A DNA stretch of 40,163 bases from DATKKM01 sp035542855. GTDB lineage: Bacteria; Chloroflexota; Dehalococcoidia; SM23-28-2; RBG-16-64-32. The stretch covers positions 1-40,163 of the forward strand of contig DATKKM010000021.1 of assembly GCA_035542855.1 (NCBI GenBank), in the 5' to 3' direction. Position 1 is the stretch's first letter; each line of letters starts with the position of its first letter. The position numbers and the translations under genes are program-made. The notes beneath the pieces were generated by a model. The model worked only from the letters and a program-made list of their open reading frames with translations, searched no databases and was not told the origin of the DNA. Of the stretch, positions 15,839 to 24,940 are shown one piece after another.

Positions 15839-17206
15839 CTACCGGATGAAGCCTTCGTACTGGCGCATCATTAGCTGGGCCTCGATCTGGCGTAGCGTGT
15901 CGAGAACGACACCGACGACGATGATCAGGCCGCTGCTGGTGAGGCCGAAGGCCGTGGAGCGCGTGGAGCCGGTGCGGGTCGCGCCGACGATGTGGGAGAA
16001 GAAGTACGGCATGATGGCGACGGTGCCCAGGAAGAACGCGCCGCCCCAGGTGATGCGGGTGAGGACGCGCGTGATGTACTGCTCTGTAGGGCGCCCGGGC
16101 CGGATGCCCGGCACGAAGCCGCCCTGCCGCTGGAGGTTCTCCGCCAGGTTCTGTTGCTGGAAGACCACCATGGTGTAGAAGAACGTGAAGCCTATGGTGA
16201 CCACCGCTACGAAGACCCAGTAGAACAGCTTGCCCGGGCTGAACCCGGACGTCAGCAGGTCTCCGATGCTGGCCATGGTGCCGTTGCTGGACGAAGACAG
16301 CGCCTGCCCGACGAAGGCCGGGAAGATAATGATCGAGAACGCGAAGATGAGCGGGATCATGCCCGTGGTGTTCACCTTGAGCGGGATATGCGTGGCCCCG
16401 GACTGGCGGTACATGCGTCCGGACCGGAACACGCTCCGCGAATACTGCACTGGTATGCGCCGCGTCGCTTCCTGGAAGGTGACGATGTAGGCGATCAGGG
16501 CGACGACAAGCACTGCCAGCAGCAGCGTCTCTGCGATGCCCTGGCCCGTGCCGCTGTAGACGCGGCCGACGATGAACTGCGGCAGGCCGGAGATGATGCC
16601 TCCGAAGATGAGTACGGAGATACCGTTGCCGATGCCCTTTTCGCTGATCAGCTCGCCGATCCAGACCAGGAACATTGTGCCGGCCGTCATCGTCATCACG
16701 GCGGCGAACGTGGGCAGGGCGTTGGCGCCCGTCAGCGAGATGCCGGTGATGCCGCCCTGGCTCTGCACGATGATCAGCTGGCCGTAGCCCTGGACGAACG
16801 CCATGGGGACGGCCATCCAGTGCGTGTAGATGTTGATCTGCTTGCGGCCCTGCTCGCCCTCTTTGGAGAGCGCCTGCAGAGCCGGGACGACGCCCGTCAT
16901 GAGCTGCATGACGATGGACGCCGTGATGTAGGGGTACACGCCCATGGCCGCCACGCTCATGTTCTGCAGAGCGCCGCCGGAGAAGATGTTCAGGAAGCCC
17001 AGGACGGTGCTGCGTTCGAAGAGCTGGTCAAGGGCCAGCGGGTTGATCCCCGGCACCGGCATATTCGCCGCGAACCGGAAGACCACCAGCATGGCGAACG
17101 TGAAGACCAGCTTCTGGCGGATGTCCGGCTGGGACATCGCCTGCACCGCTGCCTGCAGGAGCTGCGGCTGCTGCCGTTGCTGCTGCTGCCTACTGCTTGT
17201 CGCCAA
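15839..17206 (-). CDS. secY: Protein translocase subunit SecY
   Basis: Forms the membrane channel of the Sec translocon. It has 455 residues and ten predicted membrane segments. Typical features are FRFAANMPVPGI with the FLNIFSGGALQ plug region, YFFSHIVGATRTG, and the cytoplasmic QGGFVPGIRPGRPTEQYI loop. The start is TTG at 17206, overlapping the end of rplO by 17 bp, with GAGGAG 10 nt upstream. The first 25 residues are unusually Gln-rich (QQQQRQQPQ). Confidence 0.98.
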   Translation of the reverse strand: MATSSRQQQQRQQPQLLQAAVQAMSQPDIRQKLVFTFAMLVVFRFAANMPVPGINPLALDQLFERSTVLGFLNIFSGGALQNMSVAAMGVYPYITASIVMQLMTGVVPALQALSKEGEQGRKQINIYTHWMAVPMAFVQGYGQLIIVQSQGGITGISLTGANALPTFAAVMTMTAGTMFLVWIGELISEKGIGNGISVLIFGGIISGLPQFIVGRVYSGTGQGIAETLLLAVLVVALIAYIVTFQEATRRIPVQYSRSVFRSGRMYRQSGATHIPLKVNTTGMIPLIFAFSIIIFPAFVGQALSSSSNGTMASIGDLLTSGFSPGKLFYWVFVAVVTIGFTFFYTMVVFQQQNLAENLQRQGGFVPGIRPGRPTEQYITRVLTRITWGGAFFLGTVAIMPYFFSHIVGATRTGSTRSTAFGLTSSGLIIVVGVVLDTLRQIEAQLMMRQYEGFIR

Positions 17207-17654
17207 CGGCTGTCAGCTCCTCGGCGGTACCGCCGGCTGCTTCGATCTTCTCCCTGGCGGACATGGAGAACTTGTGCACGCGAACCGTCAGCTTGCGGTC
17301 AAGCTCACCATCGCCGAGGAGCTTGACGGGCTTGCGCACGGTGCTCAGGATGCCCGCTGCTCTCAGCGTCTCCGGAGTGACCTCGGCGCCGGCCTCGAAG
17401 CGGTCGAGGTCGCGCAGGTTCACGGCCTGGTACTCCACGCGGAAGGGGCTGACGAAGCCGCGCTTGGTCGGCAGGCGGCGCATGAGCTCCGTCTGGCCGC
17501 CCTCAAAGAAGCGGCGGGGCTTCTTACCGGTGCGGGCGGTCTGGCCCTTGCCACCCTTGCCGGAGTACGTGCCGGTACCGCTGGCGTTGCCACGGCCGAC
17601 GCGTCGTTTGGCATGGGTAGCCCCTTTGTTTGGCTTGAGTTGGTGGGCTTGCAT
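17190..17654 (-). CDS. rplO: 50S ribosomal protein L15
   Basis: Late-assembly large-subunit protein. It has 154 residues, opening MQAHQLKPNKGATHAKRRVG and followed by the glycine-rich GRGNASGTGTYSGKGGKGQ and FFEGGQTELMRRLPTKRG. Its start codon overlaps the rpmD stop (TGATG), so translation is probably coupled, and its end overlaps secY. Confidence 0.98.
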   Translation of the reverse strand: MQAHQLKPNKGATHAKRRVGRGNASGTGTYSGKGGKGQTARTGKKPRRFFEGGQTELMRRLPTKRGFVSPFRVEYQAVNLRDLDRFEAGAEVTPETLRAAGILSTVRKPVKLLGDGELDRKLTVRVHKFSMSAREKIEAAGGTAEELTAVGDKQ

Positions 17655-17845
17655 CAGTCCTCAGAGTTCTCAGCCACCTCTACCAGGTGGCGAACCTTGG
17701 TAATCATACCACGCACGGCCCGGTTGTCCGGCAGCTCCACCGTATGGCCGAGCCGCTTCAGGCCCAGCGCGGTGATCGTGCGCTTCTGGTCCTCTTTGTA
17801 GCCAATGGCGCTCTTCTTCCAGGTGACCTGCAGTTTAGCGGCCAA
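17654..17845 (-). CDS. rpmD: 50S ribosomal protein L30
   Basis: A 63-residue protein: LQVTWKKSAIGYKEDQKRTI, LGLKRLGHTVELPDNRAVRG and MITKVRHLVEV are all L30 features. The start is TTG at 17845, inside the last codons of rpsE (11-bp overlap). Confidence 0.96.
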   Translation of the reverse strand: MAAKLQVTWKKSAIGYKEDQKRTITALGLKRLGHTVELPDNRAVRGMITKVRHLVEVAENSED

Positions 17846-18371
17846 TTGTCGCCTCCGCGGAGAACTGGCGGCGGCGGGCCAGCACTTCCTTGGGCCCGCG
17901 CATCATGGACAGCGCCAGGATTGTCGCCTTCACGCTGTTCGCCGGGTTGCTCGAGCCGAGCGACTTGGCGACGGCGTCCTTCACGCCGGCCATCTCCAGC
18001 ACGGCGCGCACACCGCCGCCGGCGATGAGCCCGCTGCCCTTGGGCGCCGGCTTGACCAGCACCTTGGACGCCCCGAAGCGGACGAGCATGGGGTGGGGGA
18101 CGGTGGTGTTCGTCATTGGCACGGTGATCATGTGCTTGCGGGCGACGGTGGACGCCTTGCGGATCGCCTCCGGCACCTCGGTGGCCTTGGCCATCGCGGC
18201 GCCGACGCGGCCCGCCTGGTCGCCGACGACGACGATGGCGGTGAAGTGGAAGCGGCGGCCGCCCTTCATCACCTTTGCGACGCGGTTGATGAAGACGACC
18301 TTCTCCTGCAGCTCAACGTCTGTGACGTCGGCGCGTTCCTTCTTGGCGATGTACTTGCGTGGGTTAGACAT
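17835..18371 (-). CDS. rpsE: 30S ribosomal protein S5
   Basis: Small-subunit protein in accuracy control. It has 178 residues with the N-terminal double-stranded RNA-binding domain (LQEKVVFINRVAKVMKGGRR, FTAIVVVGD) and the C-terminal AGGGVRAVLEMAGVKDAVAKSLGSSNP. The KGG loop linked to spectinomycin sensitivity is intact. Confidence 0.98.
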   Translation of the reverse strand: MSNPRKYIAKKERADVTDVELQEKVVFINRVAKVMKGGRRFHFTAIVVVGDQAGRVGAAMAKATEVPEAIRKASTVARKHMITVPMTNTTVPHPMLVRFGASKVLVKPAPKGSGLIAGGGVRAVLEMAGVKDAVAKSLGSSNPANSVKATILALSMMRGPKEVLARRRQFSAEATIGR

Positions 18372-18385
18372 AACGTTCCTGTTCC

Positions 18386-18754
18386 CTAGAAGGTGAGCCC
18401 GCCCTTGCGTGCGGCATCGGCCAGCGCCTTCACGCGGCCGTGGTACTTGAAGCCGCCGCGGTCAAAGACGACGGCCGTGATGCCCTTGTCCTTCGCCTTC
18501 CTGGCGATCGATGTGCCGACCAGGCCGGCCACCTCCGACTTCTTCTTGCCGTTCACGCCCTTTCGCACCTCGGCGTCCAGGTCGCAAGAGGAGGCCAGCG
18601 TGTGGCCTGCCGCATCGTCGATGACCTGCGCGTAGATGTGGGAAAGGCTGCGGAAGATGGCCAGGCGCGGCCGGTCCGGGGTGCCGGCCACATCGTGGCG
18701 GACGCGGGTGTGCCTGCGGACGCGGGCTGCTCTTGCTGTCTTCGAACTCTTCAT
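18386..18754 (-). CDS. rplR: 50S ribosomal protein L18
   Basis: 5S rRNA-binding protein. It has 122 residues with a basic N-terminus (RRHTRVRHDVAGTPDRPRLA), FRSLSHIYAQVIDD and the end GRVKALADAARKGGLTF. It sits between rplF and rpsE. Confidence 0.98.
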   Translation of the reverse strand: MKSSKTARAARVRRHTRVRHDVAGTPDRPRLAIFRSLSHIYAQVIDDAAGHTLASSCDLDAEVRKGVNGKKKSEVAGLVGTSIARKAKDKGITAVVFDRGGFKYHGRVKALADAARKGGLTF

Positions 18755-18764
18755 GGCGGTCTTC

Positions 18765-19310
18765 CTAGTGGGTGGCCTTACCGGCCTTGCCCGCCTTGCG
18801 GCGGACGTACTCTCCCTGATAGCGGATGCCCTTGCCCTTGTAGGGCTCCGGCGGCCTGATCTTGCGGACGTCCGCGGCGACCTGGCCGACTTGCTCCTTG
18901 TTGATGCCTTTGACGATGATCTTGGACGTGCCGTCCACCTCGAACTCGATGTTCTTGGGCGGCGGCACTGTCACCGGGTGCGAGAAGCCGATGGCCAGCA
19001 CCAGGTCCTTGCCCTGCATCTGCGCGCGGTAGCCCACGCCCTGCATCTCCAGCGTCTTGGAGAAGCCCTGGCTGACGCCGGTCACCATGTTGGCGATCAG
19101 CGCCCGCATCAGGCCGTGCAGCGCGCGGTGCCGCGGCTGCTCCGTGGGCCGGGTCAGCGTGACGACGCCGTTTTCCTGGCTCACGCCGATGTCCGGGGAG
19201 AGGTCCTGCGTCAGCTCACCCTTGGGGCCCTTCACGATCACGCGGGTGCCGTCCAGGCGCACTTCGACGCCCTTCGGCAGCGTGATCGGCATCTTTCCTA
19301 CTCGGCTCAT
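18765..19310 (-). CDS. rplF: 50S ribosomal protein L6
   Basis: Large-subunit protein near the factor-binding site. It has 181 residues and two related folds; MSRVGKMPITLPKGVEV opens it and RKIRPPEPYKGKGIRYQGEY is the hallmark C-terminal motif. Confidence 0.98.
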   Translation of the reverse strand: MSRVGKMPITLPKGVEVRLDGTRVIVKGPKGELTQDLSPDIGVSQENGVVTLTRPTEQPRHRALHGLMRALIANMVTGVSQGFSKTLEMQGVGYRAQMQGKDLVLAIGFSHPVTVPPPKNIEFEVDGTSKIIVKGINKEQVGQVAADVRKIRPPEPYKGKGIRYQGEYVRRKAGKAGKATH

Positions 19311-19314
19311 CTCA

Positions 19315-19713
19315 TCACCACACGTAGCAGAGGATTTCGCCGCCCACGCCGCGCGTGCGCGCTTCCTTGCCGGTCATGACGCCCTGCGGCGTCGAAAGGA
19401 TCGCAATGCCGAGGCCGCCGTAGACGCGCGGGATCTCCCCGGCGCCGGTGTAGACGCGCAGGCCAGGCTTGCTGATCCGGTCCAGGCCGCTGATCATCGG
19501 CTCGCGCTTGCCGCCGTAGGCCAGGTGCAGGCGGATGCGGGAGTGCGCGCCGTCCTGGCGTGACTCGAAGTCTTTGATGTAGCCTTCCTTCTTCAGCACC
19601 TCGGCCACGGCGAGCTTGAGGCGGGAGGCGGGCATCTCCGTGTAGTCGTGCCGGGCCACAAGCGCGTTGCGGATGCGGGCCAGCATGTCTGCGATGGGAT
19701 CGGTGACGGCCAT
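19315..19713 (-). CDS. rpsH: 30S ribosomal protein S8
   Basis: Central-domain 16S rRNA binder. It has 132 residues: DPIADMLARIRNALVARHD at the start and GIAILSTPQGVMTGKEARTR with the end GGEILCYVW. Four bp separate it from rplF. Confidence 0.98.
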   Translation of the reverse strand: MAVTDPIADMLARIRNALVARHDYTEMPASRLKLAVAEVLKKEGYIKDFESRQDGAHSRIRLHLAYGGKREPMISGLDRISKPGLRVYTGAGEIPRVYGGLGIAILSTPQGVMTGKEARTRGVGGEILCYVW

Positions 19714-19715
19714 GG

Positions 19716-19904
19716 CTACCAGCTCGACTTCTTCACGCCCGGGATGTTACCCAGGAGGGCCAGCTGCCGGAAACAGATACGGCAGAGGCTGAACTTGCGG
19801 ATGTAGGCGCGCGGCCGGCCGCAGAGGCGGCAGCGGTTACGGTGCCGGACGTCAAACTTCAGTTTCTTGTGGAACGACTTTTCGTACAGAGATTTTCGCG
19901 TCAT
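19716..19904 (-). CDS. rpsN: 30S ribosomal protein S14, zinc-binding type Z
   Basis: Short 62-residue form of S14 with the Cys4 zinc motif CRLC and CRIC, RPRAYIRKFSLCRICFRQLA, and the end IPGVKKSSW. It lies between rplE and rpsH. Confidence 0.98.
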   Translation of the reverse strand: MTRKSLYEKSFHKKLKFDVRHRNRCRLCGRPRAYIRKFSLCRICFRQLALLGNIPGVKKSSW

Positions 19905-19905
19905 G

Positions 19906-20472
<567 letters not shown>

Positions 20473-20479
20473 CACACCT

Positions 20480-20824
20480 TTAGTCGATATTCGCGTCGCA
20501 GCTCTTGCAGTAGCGGACCTTGCGCTCGTTGGCTACGCGGAAGCCCACGCGCACCGGCCTGGCGCAGGCCGTGCAGATCAGGGCCGCGTTGGCCCAGGAG
20601 ATCGGGGCCTCTCGCTCAATGATGCCGCCGGGCTTGTTCTGGCCGCGGGGCTTCATGTGCCGCTTCACCATGTTAACGCCTGTCACGATGATGCGCGCCG
20701 GGTCCGGGCGGCCGTACTTGTCGGTGCCGCTGCCGGCTGTGATCACCTTTCGTACCTGGCCCTGCTTGCCGCGGTCTTTCCCCTTGGTAACCAGGACTGT
20801 GTCGTTCTGCTTGATCTTGTTCAC
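20480..20824 (-). CDS. rplX: 50S ribosomal protein L24
   Basis: Assembly-initiating 23S rRNA binder. It has 114 residues with a KOW motif (NDTVLVTKGKDRGKQGQVRK) and a C-terminal region with two Cys pairs (CTAC and CKSC), a zinc-ribbon-like end. The start is GTG at 20824. Confidence 0.97.
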   Translation of the reverse strand: MNKIKQNDTVLVTKGKDRGKQGQVRKVITAGSGTDKYGRPDPARIIVTGVNMVKRHMKPRGQNKPGGIIEREAPISWANAALICTACARPVRVGFRVANERKVRYCKSCDANID

Positions 20825-20826
20825 GT

Positions 20827-21195
20827 CTACACCACTTCCGGAGCCAGGGAAACGATCTTCATGAAGTTGCGCTCCCGCAGCTCTCGGGCCACCGGCCCGA
20901 AGATGCGGGTGCCGCGCGGCGTCGAAGCGTCGGCCAGGACAACGGCGGCGTTCTCGTCGAAGCGGATGTATGAGCCGTCGTTGCGGCGCCAGCCCTGGGC
21001 GGCGCGCACAACTACGGCGCGCACCACTTCGCCCTTCTTGACGCCTCCTCCGGGCGCGGCCTGCTTGACCGTGGCGACGATGGTGTCGCCCACCGTGCCG
21101 TAGCGCCGGCGGGAGCCTCCCATCACCTGGATGACCATCAGCTGCTTGGCGCCGGAGTTATCGGCCACGCGCAGCCGGGAGTACTGCTGGATCAT
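20827..21195 (-). CDS. rplN: 50S ribosomal protein L14
   Basis: Interface protein of the large subunit. It has 122 residues, starting MIQQYSRLRVADNSGAKQL, with IRFDENAAVVL and GTRIFGPVARELRERNFMKI. Its ATG overlaps the rpsQ stop by 4 bp (ATGA), suggesting coupled translation. Confidence 0.98.
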   Translation of the reverse strand: MIQQYSRLRVADNSGAKQLMVIQVMGGSRRRYGTVGDTIVATVKQAAPGGGVKKGEVVRAVVVRAAQGWRRNDGSYIRFDENAAVVLADASTPRGTRIFGPVARELRERNFMKIVSLAPEVV

Positions 21196-21725
21196 GCGCC
21201 TTCCTCCGTGGCCTCGGGCGCGGCGTCCATCTGGACGGGCTCCTCTTCTTCCATCGGCGGGACTTCGGGCTCCTGGTGGGCTACCATCTCCGCCGTCGCC
21301 GTCTGCTCCTGCGTCTCCAGTGCCTCCGGGCCTGCATCGGCCTGCACCACCTCGATCTCGGGCGCTTCTTCGCCGGCCGGTGGCGGCGGAGGTGCGACCG
21401 GCGCGGCCAGCTCCTGGACGAGCGTGCTGTCGATCGCTTCGGGCGCGATCTCCGGCAACTCGATCCGGGTCAGCACCTCGACGAGCTGCCAGCGCTTGCG
21501 CTTGGAGGTGGGCGCGGCCTCGGCGATGCGGACTGAATCGCCGATCTTCGCCTGCCCGTGCTCGTCGTGGGCCATGTACTTCTTCACGCGGCGGATCGTC
21601 TTCTTGTAGAGCGGGTGGCGGATGTTGGACTGCACCGCCACGACGATGGTCTTCTCCATCTTGTCGCTGACGACGGTGCCGTCACGGACCTTGCGCCTGC
21701 CCCAGATGCCCGGAATGTTCGTCAT
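21192..21725 (-). CDS. rpsQ: 30S ribosomal protein S17 with long acidic C-terminal extension
   Basis: 16S rRNA-binding OB-fold protein. The S17 core covers about 9-85 (GTVVSDKMEKTIVVAVQSN, HPLYKKTIRRVKKYMAHDE, IGDSVRIAEAAPTSKRKRW). Residues from about 90 to 177 form an extension rich in Pro, Glu and Ala (a run of five Pro; very acidic near the end), doubling the usual length of about 85. No domain is recognisable in it. Its stop overlaps rplN and its start overlaps rpmC, so the tail is part of the translated gene. Confidence 0.95.
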   Translation of the reverse strand: MTNIPGIWGRRKVRDGTVVSDKMEKTIVVAVQSNIRHPLYKKTIRRVKKYMAHDEHGQAKIGDSVRIAEAAPTSKRKRWQLVEVLTRIELPEIAPEAIDSTLVQELAAPVAPPPPPAGEEAPEIEVVQADAGPEALETQEQTATAEMVAHQEPEVPPMEEEEPVQMDAAPEATEEGA

Positions 21726-21949
21726 CCCTGGCCACCCTTCGCGCTGAGCTGCCGCTGGCGCTGGATCGTCTTCAGCCGCGCGATCGCCTTGCGGGTGCGC
21801 GGGATCTCACGGTGGTTAGCCAGCTGCAGAGTCTCTTTCTGGAGGCTGAGCGAAAAGAGCTTGCGGTAGGACTCGTCCAGCTCCTTACGGAGGTTGGCGT
21901 CGCTCAGCTTTACGATGTCGTCTATCTTGTGCTTGGTCTTCTTGGCCAT
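21722..21949 (-). CDS. rpmC: 50S ribosomal protein L29
   Basis: Exit-tunnel protein of 75 residues: LSDANLRKELDESYRKLFSL and HREIPRTRKAIARLKTI are the family signature. I use the ATG at 21949 (MAKKTKHKID); the frame continues upstream through rplP but not as L29 sequence. Its stop overlaps the rpsQ ATG. Confidence 0.97.
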   Translation of the reverse strand: MAKKTKHKIDDIVKLSDANLRKELDESYRKLFSLSLQKETLQLANHREIPRTRKAIARLKTIQRQRQLSAKGGQG

Positions 21950-21951
21950 GC

Positions 21952-22365
21952 CTAGCCTTCTTCCCGCTTCAGGAAGCGCGTGGTGATGGGGAGCTTGTGG
22001 GCGGCCAGGCGCATCGCCTCGCGGGCCACTTCCTCCTTGACGCCGGAGATCTCGTAGATCACGCGGCCCGGGCGGACGACGCAGACCCACGCTTCGACGG
22101 GGCCCTTGCCGCTGCCCTGGCGCACTTCCAGCGGCTTCTTGGTAATCGGCTTATCAGGGAAGACTCGGATCCACAGCTTGCCGCCGCGGCGGACATAGCG
22201 CGTGATCGCGCGTCGTCCGGCCTCGATCTGGCGGGCGGTGAGCCACACCGGCGCCAGCGCCTGCAGGCCGTAGTCGCCGTACTGGATGCTGTTGCCGGTC
22301 TGCGCGACGCCGCGCATGCGGCCGCGCATCATCTTGCGGAATTTGGTCCGTTTAGGCTGAAGCAT
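21952..22365 (-). CDS. rplP: 50S ribosomal protein L16
   Basis: Large-subunit protein at the A-site tRNA elbow. It has 137 residues: MLQPKRTKFRKMMRGRMRG, YGDYGLQALAPVWLTARQIE and GGKLWIRVFPDKPITKKP. It begins inside the last codons of rpsC (14-bp overlap). Confidence 0.98.
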   Translation of the reverse strand: MLQPKRTKFRKMMRGRMRGVAQTGNSIQYGDYGLQALAPVWLTARQIEAGRRAITRYVRRGGKLWIRVFPDKPITKKPLEVRQGSGKGPVEAWVCVVRPGRVIYEISGVKEEVAREAMRLAAHKLPITTRFLKREEG

Positions 22366-23170
22366 CAGTCGTTTCCTCTGTAGCAGGTGCGGCGGCCTCG
22401 GCGGGGGCTTCCGCCGTGGCGGGCGCCGGGGCTGCGGCCTCTGCGGCCGGGGCTGCGGCCTCGGCGGCCGGCGTCTCGGCCGCGCCTTCAGCCGCCTCTT
22501 CCTCGGCGGCGGCGGCGGCCTCGGGCCGGCGGCGGCGGACGCGCTCGATCGGGCTGTCGCCCTTGTAGATCCAGACCTTGACGCCGATCTGGCCCAGCGT
22601 TGTGCGGGCCTCGGACGTGCCGTAGTCCACGTCGGCCTTCAGTGTGTGCAGGGGGACGCGGCCCTGGCGCTCCTGGTCCTTGCGGGACATGTCGGAGCCG
22701 CCCAGCCGGCCGCTGATCTTGATGCGAACGCCCTTGGCGCCGCGCTGCATCGCGCGGAGGGCTGCCTGCTTGATCGCCCGGCGATGGGCCACGCGCCGCT
22801 CGATTTGCTCGGCGACGGAGCGGGCCACCAGCGGCGCCTCGATCTCCGGCACGCGAACCTCATTGATGTTGACCCGAACCTTGTGGCCGGTCAGCTTCTC
22901 CAGGTTCGTGCGCAGTTCGTCCACGCGCTGGCCGCCGCGGCCGATGACGATGCCGGGCCGCGCCGTGTGGATGGAGACTGTCACCTGGCTGGCGTTGCGC
23001 TCGATCTCCACGCGGGAGATGCCGGCGTCCGGGAGCATCTTCTTGATGGCGGCGCGGATGGCCAGGTCAGCGTGCAGCTGCTCCGTGTAGTTGCGGTCCG
23101 CGTACCACTTGGAGTTCCAGTCGTAGATATAGCCCAGGCGGAAGCCGTGGGGGTGTACCTTCTGACCCAT
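22352..23170 (-). CDS. rpsC: 30S ribosomal protein S3 with Ala/Glu-rich C-terminal extension
   Basis: mRNA-entry protein with helicase-like role. The KH domain (GRGGQRVDELRTNLEKLTG) and the C-terminal domain (KISGRLGGSDMSRKDQERQG, GQIGVKVWIYKGD) are complete. Residues 216-272 form a low-complexity tail of Ala, Glu, Pro and Thr. Its ATG overlaps the rplV stop (TAATG). Confidence 0.97.
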   Translation of the reverse strand: MGQKVHPHGFRLGYIYDWNSKWYADRNYTEQLHADLAIRAAIKKMLPDAGISRVEIERNASQVTVSIHTARPGIVIGRGGQRVDELRTNLEKLTGHKVRVNINEVRVPEIEAPLVARSVAEQIERRVAHRRAIKQAALRAMQRGAKGVRIKISGRLGGSDMSRKDQERQGRVPLHTLKADVDYGTSEARTTLGQIGVKVWIYKGDSPIERVRRRRPEAAAAAEEEAAEGAAETPAAEAAAPAAEAAAPAPATAEAPAEAAAPATEETTDASA

Positions 23171-23511
23171 TACCTGAGCTCCTCTTCGACGACGATTTCG
23201 ATGTTGCTGTAGCGGTGGCGGATGATGTCTCCGCGGCCCCGCGCACGGGGTGAAAGCCGGCGCAGGCGCTGCCCTTCCGAGACCACCGCGTGAGTGATCC
23301 GCAGCGAGCGCGGGTTCAGGTTGTAGTTGTTCTCAGCGTTGGCCGCGGCGGAGCGCACCGTCTTGGCGACGAGGCGCGCGTGCGGCGTTGGCAGGAAGCG
23401 CAGGATGGCCATCGCCTCGTCCACGCGCTTACCGCGCACCCGCGACATCAGGTCGCGCATCTTCTTGGGCGCGATCTGGGCGCCGCGTGAGAACGCACGT
23501 ACGGCAACCAC
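23170..23511 (-). CDS. rplV: 50S ribosomal protein L22
   Basis: Lines the exit tunnel. The 113-residue protein starts at GTG 23511 (VVAVRAFSRGAQIAPKKMR) just 2 bp after the rpsS stop; the frame extends upstream but only antiparallel-style junk is encoded there. Family features: MRDLMSRVRGKRVDEAMAIL, AAANAENNYNLN and RLSPRARGRGDIIRHR. Confidence 0.96.
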   Translation of the reverse strand: MVAVRAFSRGAQIAPKKMRDLMSRVRGKRVDEAMAILRFLPTPHARLVAKTVRSAAANAENNYNLNPRSLRITHAVVSEGQRLRRLSPRARGRGDIIRHRYSNIEIVVEEELR

Positions 23512-23512
23512 G

Positions 23513-23806
23513 CTAGGCCTTCTTCCTGACGCCGGCCGTCTGTGCCGACTTGCTGGTGTGGCCGCGGAACGTCCGCGTGGGCGCGAACTCGCCCAGCTTG
23601 TGGCCGACCATGTTCTCGGTGATGAAGATCGGCACGTGGCGCCGGCCGTCGTGCACGGCAATCGTGAGGCCCACCATCTCCGGCAGGATCGTAGAGCGGC
23701 GGGACCACGTCTTGATCACGGTCTTCGTGCCGGACTGCTGGATGCGCATGACCTTTTCGACAAGGTGCGCGTCAGAGAAGGGGCCCTTCTTCGTCGAACG
23801 GGACAT
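23513..23806 (-). CDS. rpsS: 30S ribosomal protein S19
   Basis: Head protein, 97 residues: MSRSTKKGPFSDAHLVEKV, TWSRRSTILPEMVGLTIAVH and GHKLGEFAPTRTFRGH. The start is ATG 23806, overlapping the rplB stop by one base; the upstream in-frame stretch lies inside rplB. Confidence 0.98.
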   Translation of the reverse strand: MSRSTKKGPFSDAHLVEKVMRIQQSGTKTVIKTWSRRSTILPEMVGLTIAVHDGRRHVPIFITENMVGHKLGEFAPTRTFRGHTSKSAQTAGVRKKA

Positions 23807-24636
23807 TAGACCTGGTACCTCCGCCGCACGATGTACTTGTTCGTGTCTTTGCGCTTGCGTGTGCGCGCGCCGAGCGTGGGCTTGCCCCAGGGACTGCGCG
23901 GGCCGGGCAGGCCGATAGGCGCGCGGCCCTCGCCGCCGCCGTGCGGGTGGTCCACCGGGTTCATCACGGAGCCGCGGTTGTGCGGGCGCCGCCCCTTGAG
24001 GCGGCTGCGTCCGGCGCGGCCCAGCTTGATCTGGCTGTGCTCCGAGTTGCCGATCTGGCCAATGGTGGCTATGCACTCCTCCAGCACGCGGCGCACTTCG
24101 CCGGAGGGGAGGCGGATCGTTGCGTAGCCTTCATCGCGGCCCAGGAGTTGCGCCTGGCCGCCGGCGCTGCGCACGATCTGCGCGCCCTTGCCCTTGTGCA
24201 TCTCAATGTTGTGGATCACCGTGCCGTTGGGGATGTTCTTCAGCGGCAGGGCGTTGCCCGGCTTGATCTCCGCTTCCGGGCCGGACATCACCGAATCGCC
24301 GACGGACACGCCCACCGGCCAGATGATGTACCGCTTCTCGCCGTCCGCGTACTGCACCAGGCAGATGCGGGCCGAGCGGTTCGGGTCATACTCAACCGAG
24401 ACGACCTTGCCGGGGACGCCGAACTTGTCGCGCTTGAAGTCGATGATGCGCAGGCGGCGCTTGGCGCCGCCGCCGCGGAAGCGCACGGTGATCTTGCCCT
24501 GGTTGTTGCGCCCCGCGTTCCGCTTCTTGGACACGACCAGCGACTTCTCAGGCTTGCGGCGGGTCAGCTCCTCGAAGGTGGAGCCGGTGGCGCCGCGGCG
24601 GCCGGGGGATGTTGGCTTGTAGTTACGGATTGGCAT
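23806..24636 (-). CDS. rplB: 50S ribosomal protein L2
   Basis: Supports the peptidyl transferase centre. It has 276 residues and includes the conserved NPVDHPHGGGEGRAPIG loop with the histidine needed for activity, KYIIWPVGVSVGDSV-like central segment and RRRYQV at the end. Confidence 0.99.
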   Translation of the reverse strand: MPIRNYKPTSPGRRGATGSTFEELTRRKPEKSLVVSKKRNAGRNNQGKITVRFRGGGAKRRLRIIDFKRDKFGVPGKVVSVEYDPNRSARICLVQYADGEKRYIIWPVGVSVGDSVMSGPEAEIKPGNALPLKNIPNGTVIHNIEMHKGKGAQIVRSAGGQAQLLGRDEGYATIRLPSGEVRRVLEECIATIGQIGNSEHSQIKLGRAGRSRLKGRRPHNRGSVMNPVDHPHGGGEGRAPIGLPGPRSPWGKPTLGARTRKRKDTNKYIVRRRYQV

Positions 24637-24638
24637 CT

Positions 24639-24938
24639 CTACATCCCCTCGAAGATCTCTAGCTTGTTCTCAGGCGCCAGCGTGACCACGGCCTTCTTCC
24701 AATCGCCGCGGTGGTTGACGCGGTTGCCGCGGGCGCGGTAGGGCTTGCCCTTCATCACCATCACGTTGACGTGGGTGACCTTGACGTTGAAGCCCTTTTC
24801 CACGGCCTCCTTGACCTGCGCCTTGTTGGCGTGGCCCTGCACCTCGAAGGCGTACTTGTTCTCGCCGTGCAGGCGCGTCGCCTTCTCAGTGATGAGGGGC
24901 CGGAGGAGGATCGAAAGCGGATTGAGCGCTTTGGCCAT
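24639..24938 (-). CDS. rplW: 50S ribosomal protein L23
   Basis: Docking site for trigger factor and SRP at the exit tunnel. It has 99 residues: LLRPLITEKATRLHGENKYA, VNVMVMKGKPYRARGNRVNH. It lies between rplD and rplB. Confidence 0.98.
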   Translation of the reverse strand: MAKALNPLSILLRPLITEKATRLHGENKYAFEVQGHANKAQVKEAVEKGFNVKVTHVNVMVMKGKPYRARGNRVNHRGDWKKAVVTLAPENKLEIFEGM

Positions 24939-24940
24939 CG